A stretch of DNA of 64,000 bases from Williamsia sp. Lineage in GTDB: Bacteria > Bacteroidota > Bacteroidia > Chitinophagales > Chitinophagaceae. The notes beneath the pieces are model-generated. The model did not search any database. It was given only the letters and a program-made list of their open reading frames with translations, and had not been told where the DNA came from. A program made the position numbers and the translations under genes. Below are positions 1-7,232 of the stretch, piece by piece. Within the stretch, counting starts at the first letter, position 1. Each line of letters begins with the position of its first letter. The stretch spans positions 1-64,000 of the forward strand of contig JADCRZ010000030.1 of the NCBI GenBank assembly GCA_015069695.1. Reading direction: 5' to 3'.

Positions 1-588
1 CATAGATGGGTAAATTTACTGGTTCTAAAATGACTAATTTACTTTTACATTTTAGTCCAGCTATTTACGGGGCCGGGACACCCGACAATGGGATCGATAC
101 CGATGTACGCAAGCCCCTACGCAATGACGAAAGTCCACTGGATGGCGATATATCAACCCGAGGAACTGGCCAGGATGCTCCAGGAGGACAGTCTGAAGAC
201 CTTCCTGAATCATCAGGTGGAAAGGGCATTGCGGGCCCATCAAGACCTGGTGGCAAGGGGAAGAAACGACCAAGAGGCCAAGGAAATAGTGAACGAGGAA
301 ATACTGGCACCGACTCAGGAGGAAAGCGAACCGGCAACGACCAATCAGACAGCGACACTACTCAAACAAGTGCGCAGCTACCTGAGCGACTAAAACCCGA
401 AAACCCATCAGACCGCAACCATATAATTGATAAAGAAAATGTCCCAGTGCCAGCTGGTGATGTGGCAAAAGTGACAGCTAACATGGACGCGCTCTTAAAG
501 CTGCAAACTGGAAAAGGAGGGACGCAATATCATACCCGAAGAAAAACGCCAACTCGCCCAGTGGTCTGGCAGATGCCTTAGTAAGTAA
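1..588 (+). pseudogene. Decayed N-terminal piece of a Bacteroidota mobile-element N6-methylase/helicase-type gene
   Basis: Two reading frames together resemble the start of the very large methylase/helicase proteins of Bacteroidota conjugative elements. One frame (open from 6) gives a long Gly/Pro/Ser/Thr-rich linker and then KVTANMDALLKL near 465-503. The next frame, reached by a frameshift near 503-510, continues as LEKEGRNIIPEEKRQLAQWSG up to a stop at 586-588. In the family the joined motif reads approximately AN-DAL-LLK-LE-EGR-x-PEE-x-L-WSGWG (family knowledge from memory), so the match spans the frameshift. The downstream catalytic portion, more than a thousand residues in relatives, is absent. 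I infer a truncated, frameshifted relic. The first ~390 bp also carry a competing frame that may be the real coding frame there (see 88-393). Confidence 0.5.
88..393 (+). CDS. Possible DUF1896-like protein fragment, alternative frame
   Basis: This 101-residue frame overlaps the low-complexity linker frame of the relic at 1-588. It has strong G/C preference at third codon positions and an amphipathic sequence including QVERALRAHQDLVARG and QEAKEIVNEEIL. These resemble the C-terminal half of DUF1896 proteins, which are commonly encoded beside the methylase/helicase gene of Bacteroidota mobile elements (family knowledge, not searched). The N-terminal half of a DUF1896 domain is missing, and a stop at 31-33 blocks this frame upstream, so if real it is truncated. 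It and the linker frame cannot both be ordinary coding sequence unless the genes overlap. I cannot decide between them from sequence alone. Confidence 0.3.
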   Translation: MGSIPMYASPYAMTKVHWMAIYQPEELARMLQEDSLKTFLNHQVERALRAHQDLVARGRNDQEAKEIVNEEILAPTQEESEPATTNQTATLLKQVRSYLSD

Positions 589-603
589 CTAAAATAAAGC
601 GGT

Positions 604-774
604 TTACGGGAAAAGCGGATCGAACTGATCGGCGAAATAGTGGATGGGTGATAGATGTTTTACTATGGCCGTTGTGATGCAAAGCAAGTCACGCTCGATC
701 TTCTTAGCCAGGGTGGCTAGATTCTTTAAGTCGCCACTGTCCTGCAGTGAAATTTGTATTAGCAAACTGCCCAT
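604..774 (-). CDS. Small unknown protein (56 aa), doubtful
   Basis: A minus-strand ATG at 774 opens 56 codons ending at TAA 604-606. The predicted protein starts MGSLLIQISLQDSGDLKNL, contains the basic helix-like stretch LATLAKKIERDLLCITTAIVK, and ends in a proline/aromatic-rich tail. Codon composition looks protein-like and an in-frame TGA lies just upstream of the ATG, so the frame cannot extend. No family is recognised. It sits among decayed mobile-element sequence, so it may be a true small gene or the remnant end of a larger one. Confidence 0.25.
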   Translation of the reverse strand: MGSLLIQISLQDSGDLKNLATLAKKIERDLLCITTAIVKHLSPIHYFADQFDPLFP

Positions 775-776
775 AG

Positions 777-1010
777 ATCAATATAAATGAATATCATGCC
801 GTCCATCCTGAAAACATAACGGGTGAAACAAAGTTTGCCTTTGAGACTGGTTCAGGTGGACTATATTCCAGAGCTGATGCTTCCCTATAGCCCATCAGCG
901 GGGTAAACCCAATTGAACAATGCCCGCATCAGATGTTAATCAGGAAGAGCAGTGAATCAGAACAACTTAGCGTTGAAAGCATTGCCAAAAAGCAACCTGT
1001 ATTGGCTTGA
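777..1010 (+). pseudogene. Interrupted reading frame, decayed gene of unknown function
   Basis: One plus-strand frame reads through 777-1010 with a single in-frame TAG at 888-890. Before the stop it encodes NEYHAVHPENITGETKFAFE and a short tail; after it, PISGVNPIEQCPHQMLIRK and further Ser/Glu/Lys-rich residues. The residue mix looks like genuine protein rather than random translation. There is no convincing start codon and no family is recognised. I interpret it as a gene broken by a nonsense mutation, in line with the other debris at this island edge. Another short frame at 940-1068 also looks weakly coding. Confidence 0.25.
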
Positions 1011-1068
1011 GAAAAGTGAACATTATAACAAAGCAAAAATCAATAGCCATAATGCTGGAGGCGTCTAA

Positions 1069-1613
1069 ACACCCGTTCTTTACCTACACCACATTGCACA
1101 TTTGTATCAGAACACCTTTCATCAAATGACAAAACACTCCTGCCTGTGCTTATTACTGAAACAATCATCCCACCCTACTATATTGAACTAAGTTTTAAAA
1201 TCCTGAATTATTTTCAAAATTCTACAGAATAATATTCGGTGGCCAATTCTGCTCTACTTTCTGTAAAAACGAAGGTCTGCTATATTGAGCTTTTGAAATA
1301 AAATAAACAAAAACAAAGTAAAAATTATTAACACCTATAGCGATGTTGAAATGAAAAAAAGCGCATACACAAAATTATCATACTGATTTTCAATTCATTT
1401 GAAATTTTCACAAAATAAATCTCCCTGGATTAATAATTTAATCTTTCTCATTCATAGGACCGAGATTCGACCTCCAGATTAAATATTTCGTCCTTGTGAA
1501 ATTCTCATTTCTTTACTTCAAATTTACTTCAAGGTATTCTTTTTTGGTTCAAGTTTCTCTATATTACACACATCGATGTCACTTCAGTAATAGGGTCATT
1601 ATCCACACCGTAT
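1069..1613. other. AT-rich non-coding stretch
   Basis: About 545 bp of AT-rich sequence with no frame that looks protein-coding. At 1458-1475, on the minus strand, a short segment resembles the T-arm of a tRNA 3' end, but stem pairing is poor and no tRNA body accompanies it. I see no clear promoter or terminator. Confidence 0.5.
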
Positions 1614-2030
1614 ATGAAAAAGTTAGATTATTTCGAGGCAATCAAAGAATCAGAAAAAAAACTGCTCAAGCTGGAACGCAAACAAACCAAGGCGTTACTC
1701 CGTGACCGTATGCGCTTTCTTCGCCTGCTTAAAAGTGGTCAGTGTGTCACCCAGGCCCAAGCCGCCAAAATCATCGGTATTAGCCTTGGAGGAGCAGAAA
1801 AGCTTTGGAGAATGTACCGTATAAATGGACTGCCAGCATTGCTTGACTACCCATTTAAAGGTAAAAGAGAGAAGATTGATGTATACACAAAACTGATGCT
1901 CTTGGATGAACTGAGCAAAGGTAAACAGCTAAATACGAAACAGGTGGCGGAGTACATAAAGGAAATGAGCGGTATAAATTACAGCAAGTCCGGTATACAC
2001 TATCTTCTCAAACGTCTTAATATGAAATAA
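1614..2030 (+). CDS. Stand-alone winged helix-turn-helix protein (IS630-type N-terminal domain)
   Basis: The 138-residue protein is basic at its N-terminus (residues 1-35, predicted helix) and then has a helix-turn-helix around residues 48-75, with QAQAAKIIGISLGGAEKLWR. A second winged-helix-like segment follows around 95-138, with NTKQVAEYIKEMSGINYSKS. This two-HTH layout is that of the DNA-binding half of IS630-family transposases. No DDE catalytic domain follows in frame, and the protein ends cleanly at a TAA, as do many stand-alone HTH proteins of Bacteroidota. It is either a domesticated regulator or what remains of a transposase. The island context favours a mobile origin; the function is not known. 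Confidence 0.6.
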   Translation: MKKLDYFEAIKESEKKLLKLERKQTKALLRDRMRFLRLLKSGQCVTQAQAAKIIGISLGGAEKLWRMYRINGLPALLDYPFKGKREKIDVYTKLMLLDELSKGKQLNTKQVAEYIKEMSGINYSKSGIHYLLKRLNMK

Positions 2031-2252
2031 TAAGCCTGCTGAATATTATCAAAGGATGAGACGAACGAGGTATATTCAAAGAAATACTTCGCTGGGTTGA
2101 ACTTAACATGTGGCTATTAATTACAAAAAGCCGTTGAAAGGGCAACTTAATACAGAAGCTGGCAAAATTCATCACCGTCTACCATCGAACCACCTCCCAG
2201 CTATAAAATTCACCGCTGAGGCTGCTGCTGCCGAAGTACAGGAAAACATTTA

Positions 2253-2354
2253 TTAAAGGGAATTGCCATTCTTTATCATTTCAGGTCCGTCACATGCGCA
2301 CAATTGGCCGCCCGCGCGGAAAAGAAAGTTGCCTGAAGTGGCAATTCCCTTTAA
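2253..2354. repeat. 102-bp element bounded by 16-bp perfect inverted repeats
   Basis: TTAAAGGGAATTGCCA at 2253-2268 is repeated exactly in inverse orientation at 2339-2354. A second pair, TTCAGG at 2279-2284 and CCTGAA at 2332-2337, extends the symmetry, and the centre is GC-rich in otherwise AT-rich DNA. It could be a MITE-like insertion or a long hairpin. The rest of the gene gap 2031-2536 shows only a 50-codon open frame near 2110-2255 that I cannot assign. Confidence 0.6.
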
Positions 2355-2536
2355 GATTTATATGTGGAATTCGTAGGCCATTTATGAGAAGAAACTAAAA
2401 AAAATTGTATCAGTATATACTACTAGATTTTTGAGGATAAATTCTTATTACTGCCTGAATACTATCTAATAAATAATAAAATTAGTTAGCTAATGAAGTG
2501 CCTCTGATCTGATTCATAAAAACAAATGACTCATTT

Positions 2537-3490
2537 TTGTCTTATCAATTTAATGTAAAAAAATCCTATCCTATAATTGACGGAATAAAAATAAGAGCAT
2601 CCATAACGCCTGAATTAAAGACAGCTTTAATTAAAAAGTTTCAATGGAATGTAACACATGTTTTAGTTGAAGGAACTATGCAACAATTAAAAGCCTTCAA
2701 TATGAGGTATAAGAACATGCTTTTTAAGCTATACGAAACGGAAAAATCAACAATCTTACAAGTAAGTGGAAGTATCAATTCGTATTATAATGGAAACAAT
2801 TCAAAAAATTTGAATTATTCAGACTTAAAAGCTGCGATTGCATCTCTTTGTGAAGAAATCGGAATTGAACCTCAAAATGCAAAACCTATCAATTTTGAAT
2901 TGGGTTGTGTAATTATTACAACTCTGGATCCATCTAAAATTGTTAAACAAATGGTTTCAATAAAACACGCCATTCCATCGAAAACCAACAGTAATAGAGG
3001 CACCCTCCGTGAGTTCGAATTTGATGAATTCTATTTAAAAGCTTATGATAGAGGAAAATGGCTGGATCTACAAGAACAGTTACTGGCTCTTGAGCTGAAA
3101 TTTACAACCTATCGCTCGATCGCTAAACATGGGATTTTCACATTAGCAGATTTTAATAAAAAAAATTTGCGTTCAATGGCAAAATTCTTTTTGCAAACCT
3201 ATAAGCAACTAATAATAGTTGATCCCAGGCTTTACAATTCTGGACTTTCTAAGTGCCGGTCATCTTTTGTCTACCAAATCTCCTGTCCCGAGCAATGGGA
3301 AGAAATCAATAAGGATAAAAGAAATAATTGGAAGAGCAAGTACAAACAGCTACTGGCTGAGTATCTACCTTTTCCTTCTATTCACGAAGAAATCATGCAT
3401 TCTTTAAAGTTAGAAGTATCACGGTTTTTTGGTGACAACATTTTCGATGATCTCACTTTCAATGAAAAGCCAGATCAGTTAGCTTTATAA
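2537..3490 (+). CDS. Replication initiator-like protein (filamentous ssDNA phage / plasmid type)
   Basis: The 317-residue product resembles the Bacteroidota proteins annotated as phage/plasmid replication initiation factors (gene II/X-like) that nick DNA for rolling-circle replication. Visible family-like features are an N-terminal DGIKIRA segment, SGSINSYYNGNN around residue 77, NYSDLKAAIASLCEEIGI, and KAYDRGKWLDL followed by LLALELKF near 175-195, the last recalling the K-x-Y-D-K-G-K and R-x-E-x-K strands of that family (from memory). The start is uncertain: TTG at 2537 is used because no in-frame ATG precedes it, and the next ATG is about 47 codons inside. Hairpins at 3488-3512 and 4017-4082 would suit a replication origin. 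Identity is a family-level inference. Confidence 0.55.
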   Translation: MSYQFNVKKSYPIIDGIKIRASITPELKTALIKKFQWNVTHVLVEGTMQQLKAFNMRYKNMLFKLYETEKSTILQVSGSINSYYNGNNSKNLNYSDLKAAIASLCEEIGIEPQNAKPINFELGCVIITTLDPSKIVKQMVSIKHAIPSKTNSNRGTLREFEFDEFYLKAYDRGKWLDLQEQLLALELKFTTYRSIAKHGIFTLADFNKKNLRSMAKFFLQTYKQLIIVDPRLYNSGLSKCRSSFVYQISCPEQWEEINKDKRNNWKSKYKQLLAEYLPFPSIHEEIMHSLKLEVSRFFGDNIFDDLTFNEKPDQLAL

Positions 3491-3512
3491 GCGTAGCAAG
3501 TAGACGCTTAGG
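3488..3512. repeat. Hairpin directly after the replication-type gene
   Basis: TAAGCGT (3488-3494) and ACGCTTA (3504-3510) form a 7-bp perfect stem around a 9-nt loop, overlapping the stop codon of the replication-like gene. The 9-mer ACGCTTAGG at 3504-3512 occurs again inverted as CCTAAGCGT at 4044-4052. There is no U-tract, so this is not an ordinary terminator. It may be part of an origin or recombination site. Confidence 0.5.
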
Positions 3513-3547
3513 ATTAAGTAATTCAAAAGTCAAGCATAGAAGCAGTG

Positions 3548-4042
3548 TCATCTCGGATTCACCGCACCCAACATAGTAGCTAACATCATCAATGTCAAGG
3601 TATACGTTATCAAAAAAAGGTAGTCAAAATGCACTCTGTCGACTTGTCGGTACTTATAGAGAGGTTCACCTGAGGGCAAAGTAATCTGTTTTCTATACTT
3701 GTGGCATATCAGGAGGATTATACCAAACAACACAAATCTTTTCAACAGGATGCCGGCCAGGTAAGGCATTGCTTGGTTGTCGCGGTTCGTAACAAAATCC
3801 GCCATAGAAAACAAACACAAGAACACCTGTAAAAGCGATAGCAAATAAGCCGCTACAATTACCACACTATCAATCTTTTGGTTTGCCTTTAATTCACTTT
3901 GATTAATTGCTTCGGACACGACTTTAATTTTGTCACATGCATGTCCCTGGTATGTGGATAGAAAAGAAAAGCGTGGGACATATAGCCTATCCGGTAAGAA
4001 GGTACTGGTAGAACCCACACTCCAAGACAAACTAAAGCCCAC
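3548..4042 (-). CDS. Small multi-pass membrane protein of unknown function
   Basis: The 164-residue frame has three strongly hydrophobic stretches, at about residues 58-82, 97-116 and 139-160, separated by charged loops such as SMADFVTNRDNQ and KYRKQITLPSGEPLYKYRQ. I recognise no family. The first 30 or so residues overlap the large imperfect palindrome at 4017-4082 and look non-protein-like, so the true start may be an internal codon; no convincing ATG is visible near it. It lies between the replication-like gene and the excisionase-like gene, the sort of position where small phage membrane or assembly proteins occur, but that is only context. Confidence 0.4.
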   Translation of the reverse strand: MGFSLSWSVGSTSTFLPDRLYVPRFSFLSTYQGHACDKIKVVSEAINQSELKANQKIDSVVIVAAYLLSLLQVFLCLFSMADFVTNRDNQAMPYLAGILLKRFVLFGIILLICHKYRKQITLPSGEPLYKYRQVDRVHFDYLFLITYTLTLMMLATMLGAVNPR

Positions 4043-4082
4043 GCCTAAGCGTGAGCGTTTAGCTTGACTTTTTTTGGAGTGT
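4017..4082. repeat. 66-bp imperfect palindrome
   Basis: Outer arms ACACTCCAA (4017-4025) and TTGGAGTGT (4074-4082) are perfect. Inside them, CTAAAGCCCACGC and GCGTGAGCGTTTAG pair with one unpaired base and one mismatch around the 4-nt apex CTAA. GCTTGACTTTT near its right arm reappears inverted as AAAAGTCAAGC around 3525-3535. A long cruciform-forming sequence beside a rolling-circle type initiator gene suggests a single-strand or double-strand origin, or a recombination site. The assignment is inference. Confidence 0.5.
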
Positions 4083-4268
4083 AGGAAAGATTACCAGTTT
4101 TTCTTACCCAAAAAATCAGCTAACGCTTAATATTTTGCGTTTCAAAGATAACTATTGGATAAGAAAATGAATCAAGGCAGCGCAAATAAATCTCGAAGGG
4201 TACCAACAATTCTGCTTGGGAAAATTTTGGTTAGTTTGGTCAAAACCTGCTGATCCAAAAGCCACTTT

Positions 4269-4589
4269 TTACGAATAATATTTTGGCTTATCATTCCCGA
4301 TCAGCTTTTTTGAGATTTTTTCTTTAGTGAAGGATAAAATCTCATCTCTTTTATAATAAGGCTTCCCTCCTACGTAAATTTTATTTAGCACCCCGTCTTT
4401 CGACCAATTGTTTACGGTTTGTTTGGTCACTCTAAAATATGCAGCTACTTGCGCAGGAGTAAATAGTTCCGGATATTCTGATTTTGATGAATTCTTCAAA
4501 ACTTCCTCTACTGACGATATCACTGTGCTTTTGATTTTGGCTAGAAATTCATCTAGCGGGATCGAGTGTAAAAAATCATTGTCTTTCAT
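4269..4589 (-). CDS. Helix-turn-helix excisionase/MerR-like protein
   Basis: Starting at the ATG at 4589, the protein has 106 residues. The central part LFTPAQVAAYFRVTKQTVNNW followed by GGKPYYKRDEI is the HTH_17 excisionase-type fold: helix, turn, recognition helix, then a wing ending in the R/K-x-x-E-I typical of this family. The N-terminal helix (EFLAKIKSTVISSVEEVL) could mediate oligomerisation. An earlier in-frame ATG at 4640 adds 17 residues that do not look conserved. In Bacteroidota such proteins are carried by integrative elements, where they direct excision or act as repressors; the integrase at 8901-10172 is the likely partner. It is transcribed away from an AT-rich gap. Confidence 0.7.
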   Translation of the reverse strand: MKDNDFLHSIPLDEFLAKIKSTVISSVEEVLKNSSKSEYPELFTPAQVAAYFRVTKQTVNNWSKDGVLNKIYVGGKPYYKRDEILSFTKEKISKKLIGNDKPKYYS

Positions 4590-4640
4590 TCTATGGATTT
4601 TTAAGACACAAAAATGAAGACTAAATTGATCACATTTCAA

Positions 4641-5103
4641 TGTTACATAGGGGGGAGCAACCCAATTAGGTGTTTTTTAGAGAATACTTTGAGTTTAAAA
4701 AATTTTAAGAATTATCAAAATGCTTATTATAAAGCACATAAATCAGCAAAATATTATAAATAATCAAAAATTATATTTTTATTTTTTTAATATGTTTTTG
4801 AACTTTTTACTCACTAATGCCCGTTGCTGCCAAGTAGCTATATGAAAGGGGAGAGTTAAATGCAATTGGGAAAAGTTCACTGCAAACGGAAAAACATGTG
4901 ATCCATAAAAGGGATTCCTTGTAAAAAATCGATGCTTATAGATATTTACAAGAGCCTAAACCTTTGTACCTACTTACATTTGTGCTGTGTGGGTACTTTC
5001 TTTTCTTTCCATCCGCTATTGTCGTAGACACAATACGCAGATTCTCCGATCATTAGACAACAGTATGCCTTCCATGGTCGTAATATATCCCTATATCGTA
5101 AGG
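4641..5103. other. AT-rich gene-free stretch
   Basis: This 463-bp gap is very AT-rich between about 4680 and 4800 and closer to average afterwards. It presumably carries the promoter of the minus-strand HTH gene at its left edge and the 3' untranslated part of the FtsK-like gene at its right edge. I see no gene, no perfect promoter and no strong hairpin. Confidence 0.5.
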
Positions 5104-7044
5104 TTAGCCTAGCCTGGTCAAGTGCTGTTGCAGATCAGCCTCAGTTTTTATCAGCACATCCCGTGGCTTACTTCCCTGATTTGGCCCTACCACACCAAGG
5201 GCTTCCAACTGATCCATTAACCGTCCGGCCCGGTTGTACCCTAATTTCATTCTTCTCTGCAACAGCGCAGTAGAACCCATCTGGCTTTGTACGATGAGTC
5301 TGGCAGCTTCCTCAAAAAGTGCATCGCGGTCTGCGGGATCAAAATCTTCTCTCACTACTTCCGCTTCCCTCACACTTTCTGGCAAAAGAAATGGCTGCGG
5401 ATAGCCTCGTTGACTGCCAATGAACTCTATTACCTTTTCTACTTCCTGTGTATCTATAAAGGGGCACTGCAATCGCGTTATTTCCCCATTATAGGAAATC
5501 AACATGTCTCCTCTGCCAACCAGTTGCTCTGCTCCACCTGTATCCAGAATAGTCCGAGAATCTATCTTTGAGGACACTTTGAACGCAACCCTAGTAGGGA
5601 AATTCGATTTGAGGGCACTGGTGATGATGTTTACGGAAGGATGTTGGGTTGCAACTATTAGATGAATTCCCACAGCCCTGGCCAACTGCGCCAACCGCGC
5701 TATCGGCGTCTTTGCCTCTTTGCCGGCCGTCATGATCAGATCGGCAAACTCATTAATCACTATAACAATAAATGGCAAGTATTGGTGCCCTTTTTTGGGG
5801 TTGAGATTGCGACGGATAAATTTTTCGTTGTATTCTTTGATATTGCGTGTTCCGGCTTCCCTGAGTAAGTCATAACGGTTGTCCATCTCAATGCACAGTG
5901 CGTTGAGAGTGTGGACGGCTTTCTGTGTATCAGTTACAATAGAATCCTTTTCATCAGGCAGCTTTGCCAGGAAATGATTTTCAATGACACTGTAAATGCT
6001 CAACTCCACTTGCTTAGGATCCACCAGCACAAATTTTAACTGGGAAGGATGTTTCCTATAAAGCAGTGAAACAAGTATGGCATTTATTCCAACTGACTTA
6101 CCTTGTCCGACCGCCCCCGCTATTAACAGATGGGGCATAGCAGCAAGGTCGACAATAAAATTTTCATTGTTTGTCTTTTTACCAATAGCAATTGGCAGAT
6201 TATACATATTATTTTGGAACCTGTCGGAGGCAAGCAGGGTCTTTATACTTACCACTGTCATTTTTGTGTTCGGCACCTCAATTCCTATGGCTTCTTTACC
6301 CGGAATGGGAATGATCATACGGATGTTTAGAGCAGATAGGTTGAAAGTGATATCATCTTCAAGATGCCTAATTCGCAATACCCTGACGCCTGCCACTGGT
6401 ACAAACTCATACAAACTGACTGTAGGACCTACCGTAGCCGATACTTTGTAAATGGCTATACCATAATTCTTCAAAGTATTCAGGATTTGAGTCTTAACAT
6501 CCTCCAGCCTACCGGCATCCTCTACGATTTTTTCAGTGCCATGCATCTCCAACAAATCAAGAGAAGGGTACTTGTAATCGCGTAAATCCAGCGTAGGCTC
6601 ATAAAGTTCAAACGAATCGGGTGGAACTTGAAAACTTGGTTCTTCTCTCCTTGAGGAAACGCTTTGGCTGGTTTCCGATTCTGGCATGAGATGTTCCGGT
6701 TTGGTGGTTGGTAACTGCTGACCGGTTTCTTTTGCCATTTCTAAAAGAGTTTGCGAAACTTCCTCTTTTTCTTTGTTGTGTTCTCGTAATACAAAGCCAT
6801 TAACTTCTGCATTAGCTCTTACGTTAATTTCCTTTTCTGGATATGAAATCCGAGTAGTGGGGTCACTGTAATCCGTTGATTTTGTTGGCACCTGTGCTTC
6901 TTCAGGGTTATTACTGAAAATATATGAAATCAGTTTAATAAGCCCAAAAACGCATAGGCAAAATATAACATACTCAATACTATGTATTTTGATATTCAGA
7001 AATATCAACCCAAGTAAATAAGCTTCCATTGTTAATAGTGTCAA
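5104..7044 (-). CDS. FtsK/SpoIIIE-family DNA translocase paralogue with altered Walker B
   Basis: FtsK proteins are hexameric ATP-driven pumps that move double-stranded DNA. This 646-residue version has two short hydrophobic segments (about 8-20 and 24-44), a charged linker to about 160, the alpha domain, a beta motor domain with Walker A GAVGQGKS near 305-313, the region TPIARLAQLARAVGIHLIVA, and a C-terminal gamma winged helix (about 575-635) of the kind that reads polar DNA sequences. The Walker B segment reads IVIVINEFADL near 421-431; the family has Asp where this has Asn, encoded AAT instead of GAT. Also QRPS is QHPS here. The chromosomal housekeeping enzyme in this phylum is longer, with four membrane helices, so this is probably an element-borne paralogue, possibly impaired for ATP hydrolysis. 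Confidence 0.85.
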   Translation of the reverse strand: MTLLTMEAYLLGLIFLNIKIHSIEYVIFCLCVFGLIKLISYIFSNNPEEAQVPTKSTDYSDPTTRISYPEKEINVRANAEVNGFVLREHNKEKEEVSQTLLEMAKETGQQLPTTKPEHLMPESETSQSVSSRREEPSFQVPPDSFELYEPTLDLRDYKYPSLDLLEMHGTEKIVEDAGRLEDVKTQILNTLKNYGIAIYKVSATVGPTVSLYEFVPVAGVRVLRIRHLEDDITFNLSALNIRMIIPIPGKEAIGIEVPNTKMTVVSIKTLLASDRFQNNMYNLPIAIGKKTNNENFIVDLAAMPHLLIAGAVGQGKSVGINAILVSLLYRKHPSQLKFVLVDPKQVELSIYSVIENHFLAKLPDEKDSIVTDTQKAVHTLNALCIEMDNRYDLLREAGTRNIKEYNEKFIRRNLNPKKGHQYLPFIVIVINEFADLIMTAGKEAKTPIARLAQLARAVGIHLIVATQHPSVNIITSALKSNFPTRVAFKVSSKIDSRTILDTGGAEQLVGRGDMLISYNGEITRLQCPFIDTQEVEKVIEFIGSQRGYPQPFLLPESVREAEVVREDFDPADRDALFEEAARLIVQSQMGSTALLQRRMKLGYNRAGRLMDQLEALGVVGPNQGSKPRDVLIKTEADLQQHLTRLG

Positions 7045-7232
7045 TAATGGTATGAAAAGATCAATTTGCAGGTTAAGCTATTTAAAGGTAAGATTAAACC
7101 AGCTCAATTGACTGTACCTATAAACAGAGAAGAGGGCGAAATCATTAGAGGACGGTTATAACTTCTCCCCTTTCATAATATACTTGGTATGGATCGAAGT
7201 TATTCTGTACATTTTACCGTAATTTAATACTG

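Noticed and set aside
1455-1480. tRNA T-arm-like sequence on the minus strand, possible left attachment repeat
   Set aside because: The stem does not pair properly, no tRNA body is present, and it does not match the 3' part of the tRNA-Arg at 10350.
2110-2255. Possible transposase fragment after the IS630-type HTH gene
   Set aside because: Only about 50 codons are open and no DDE motif can be recognised on either strand.
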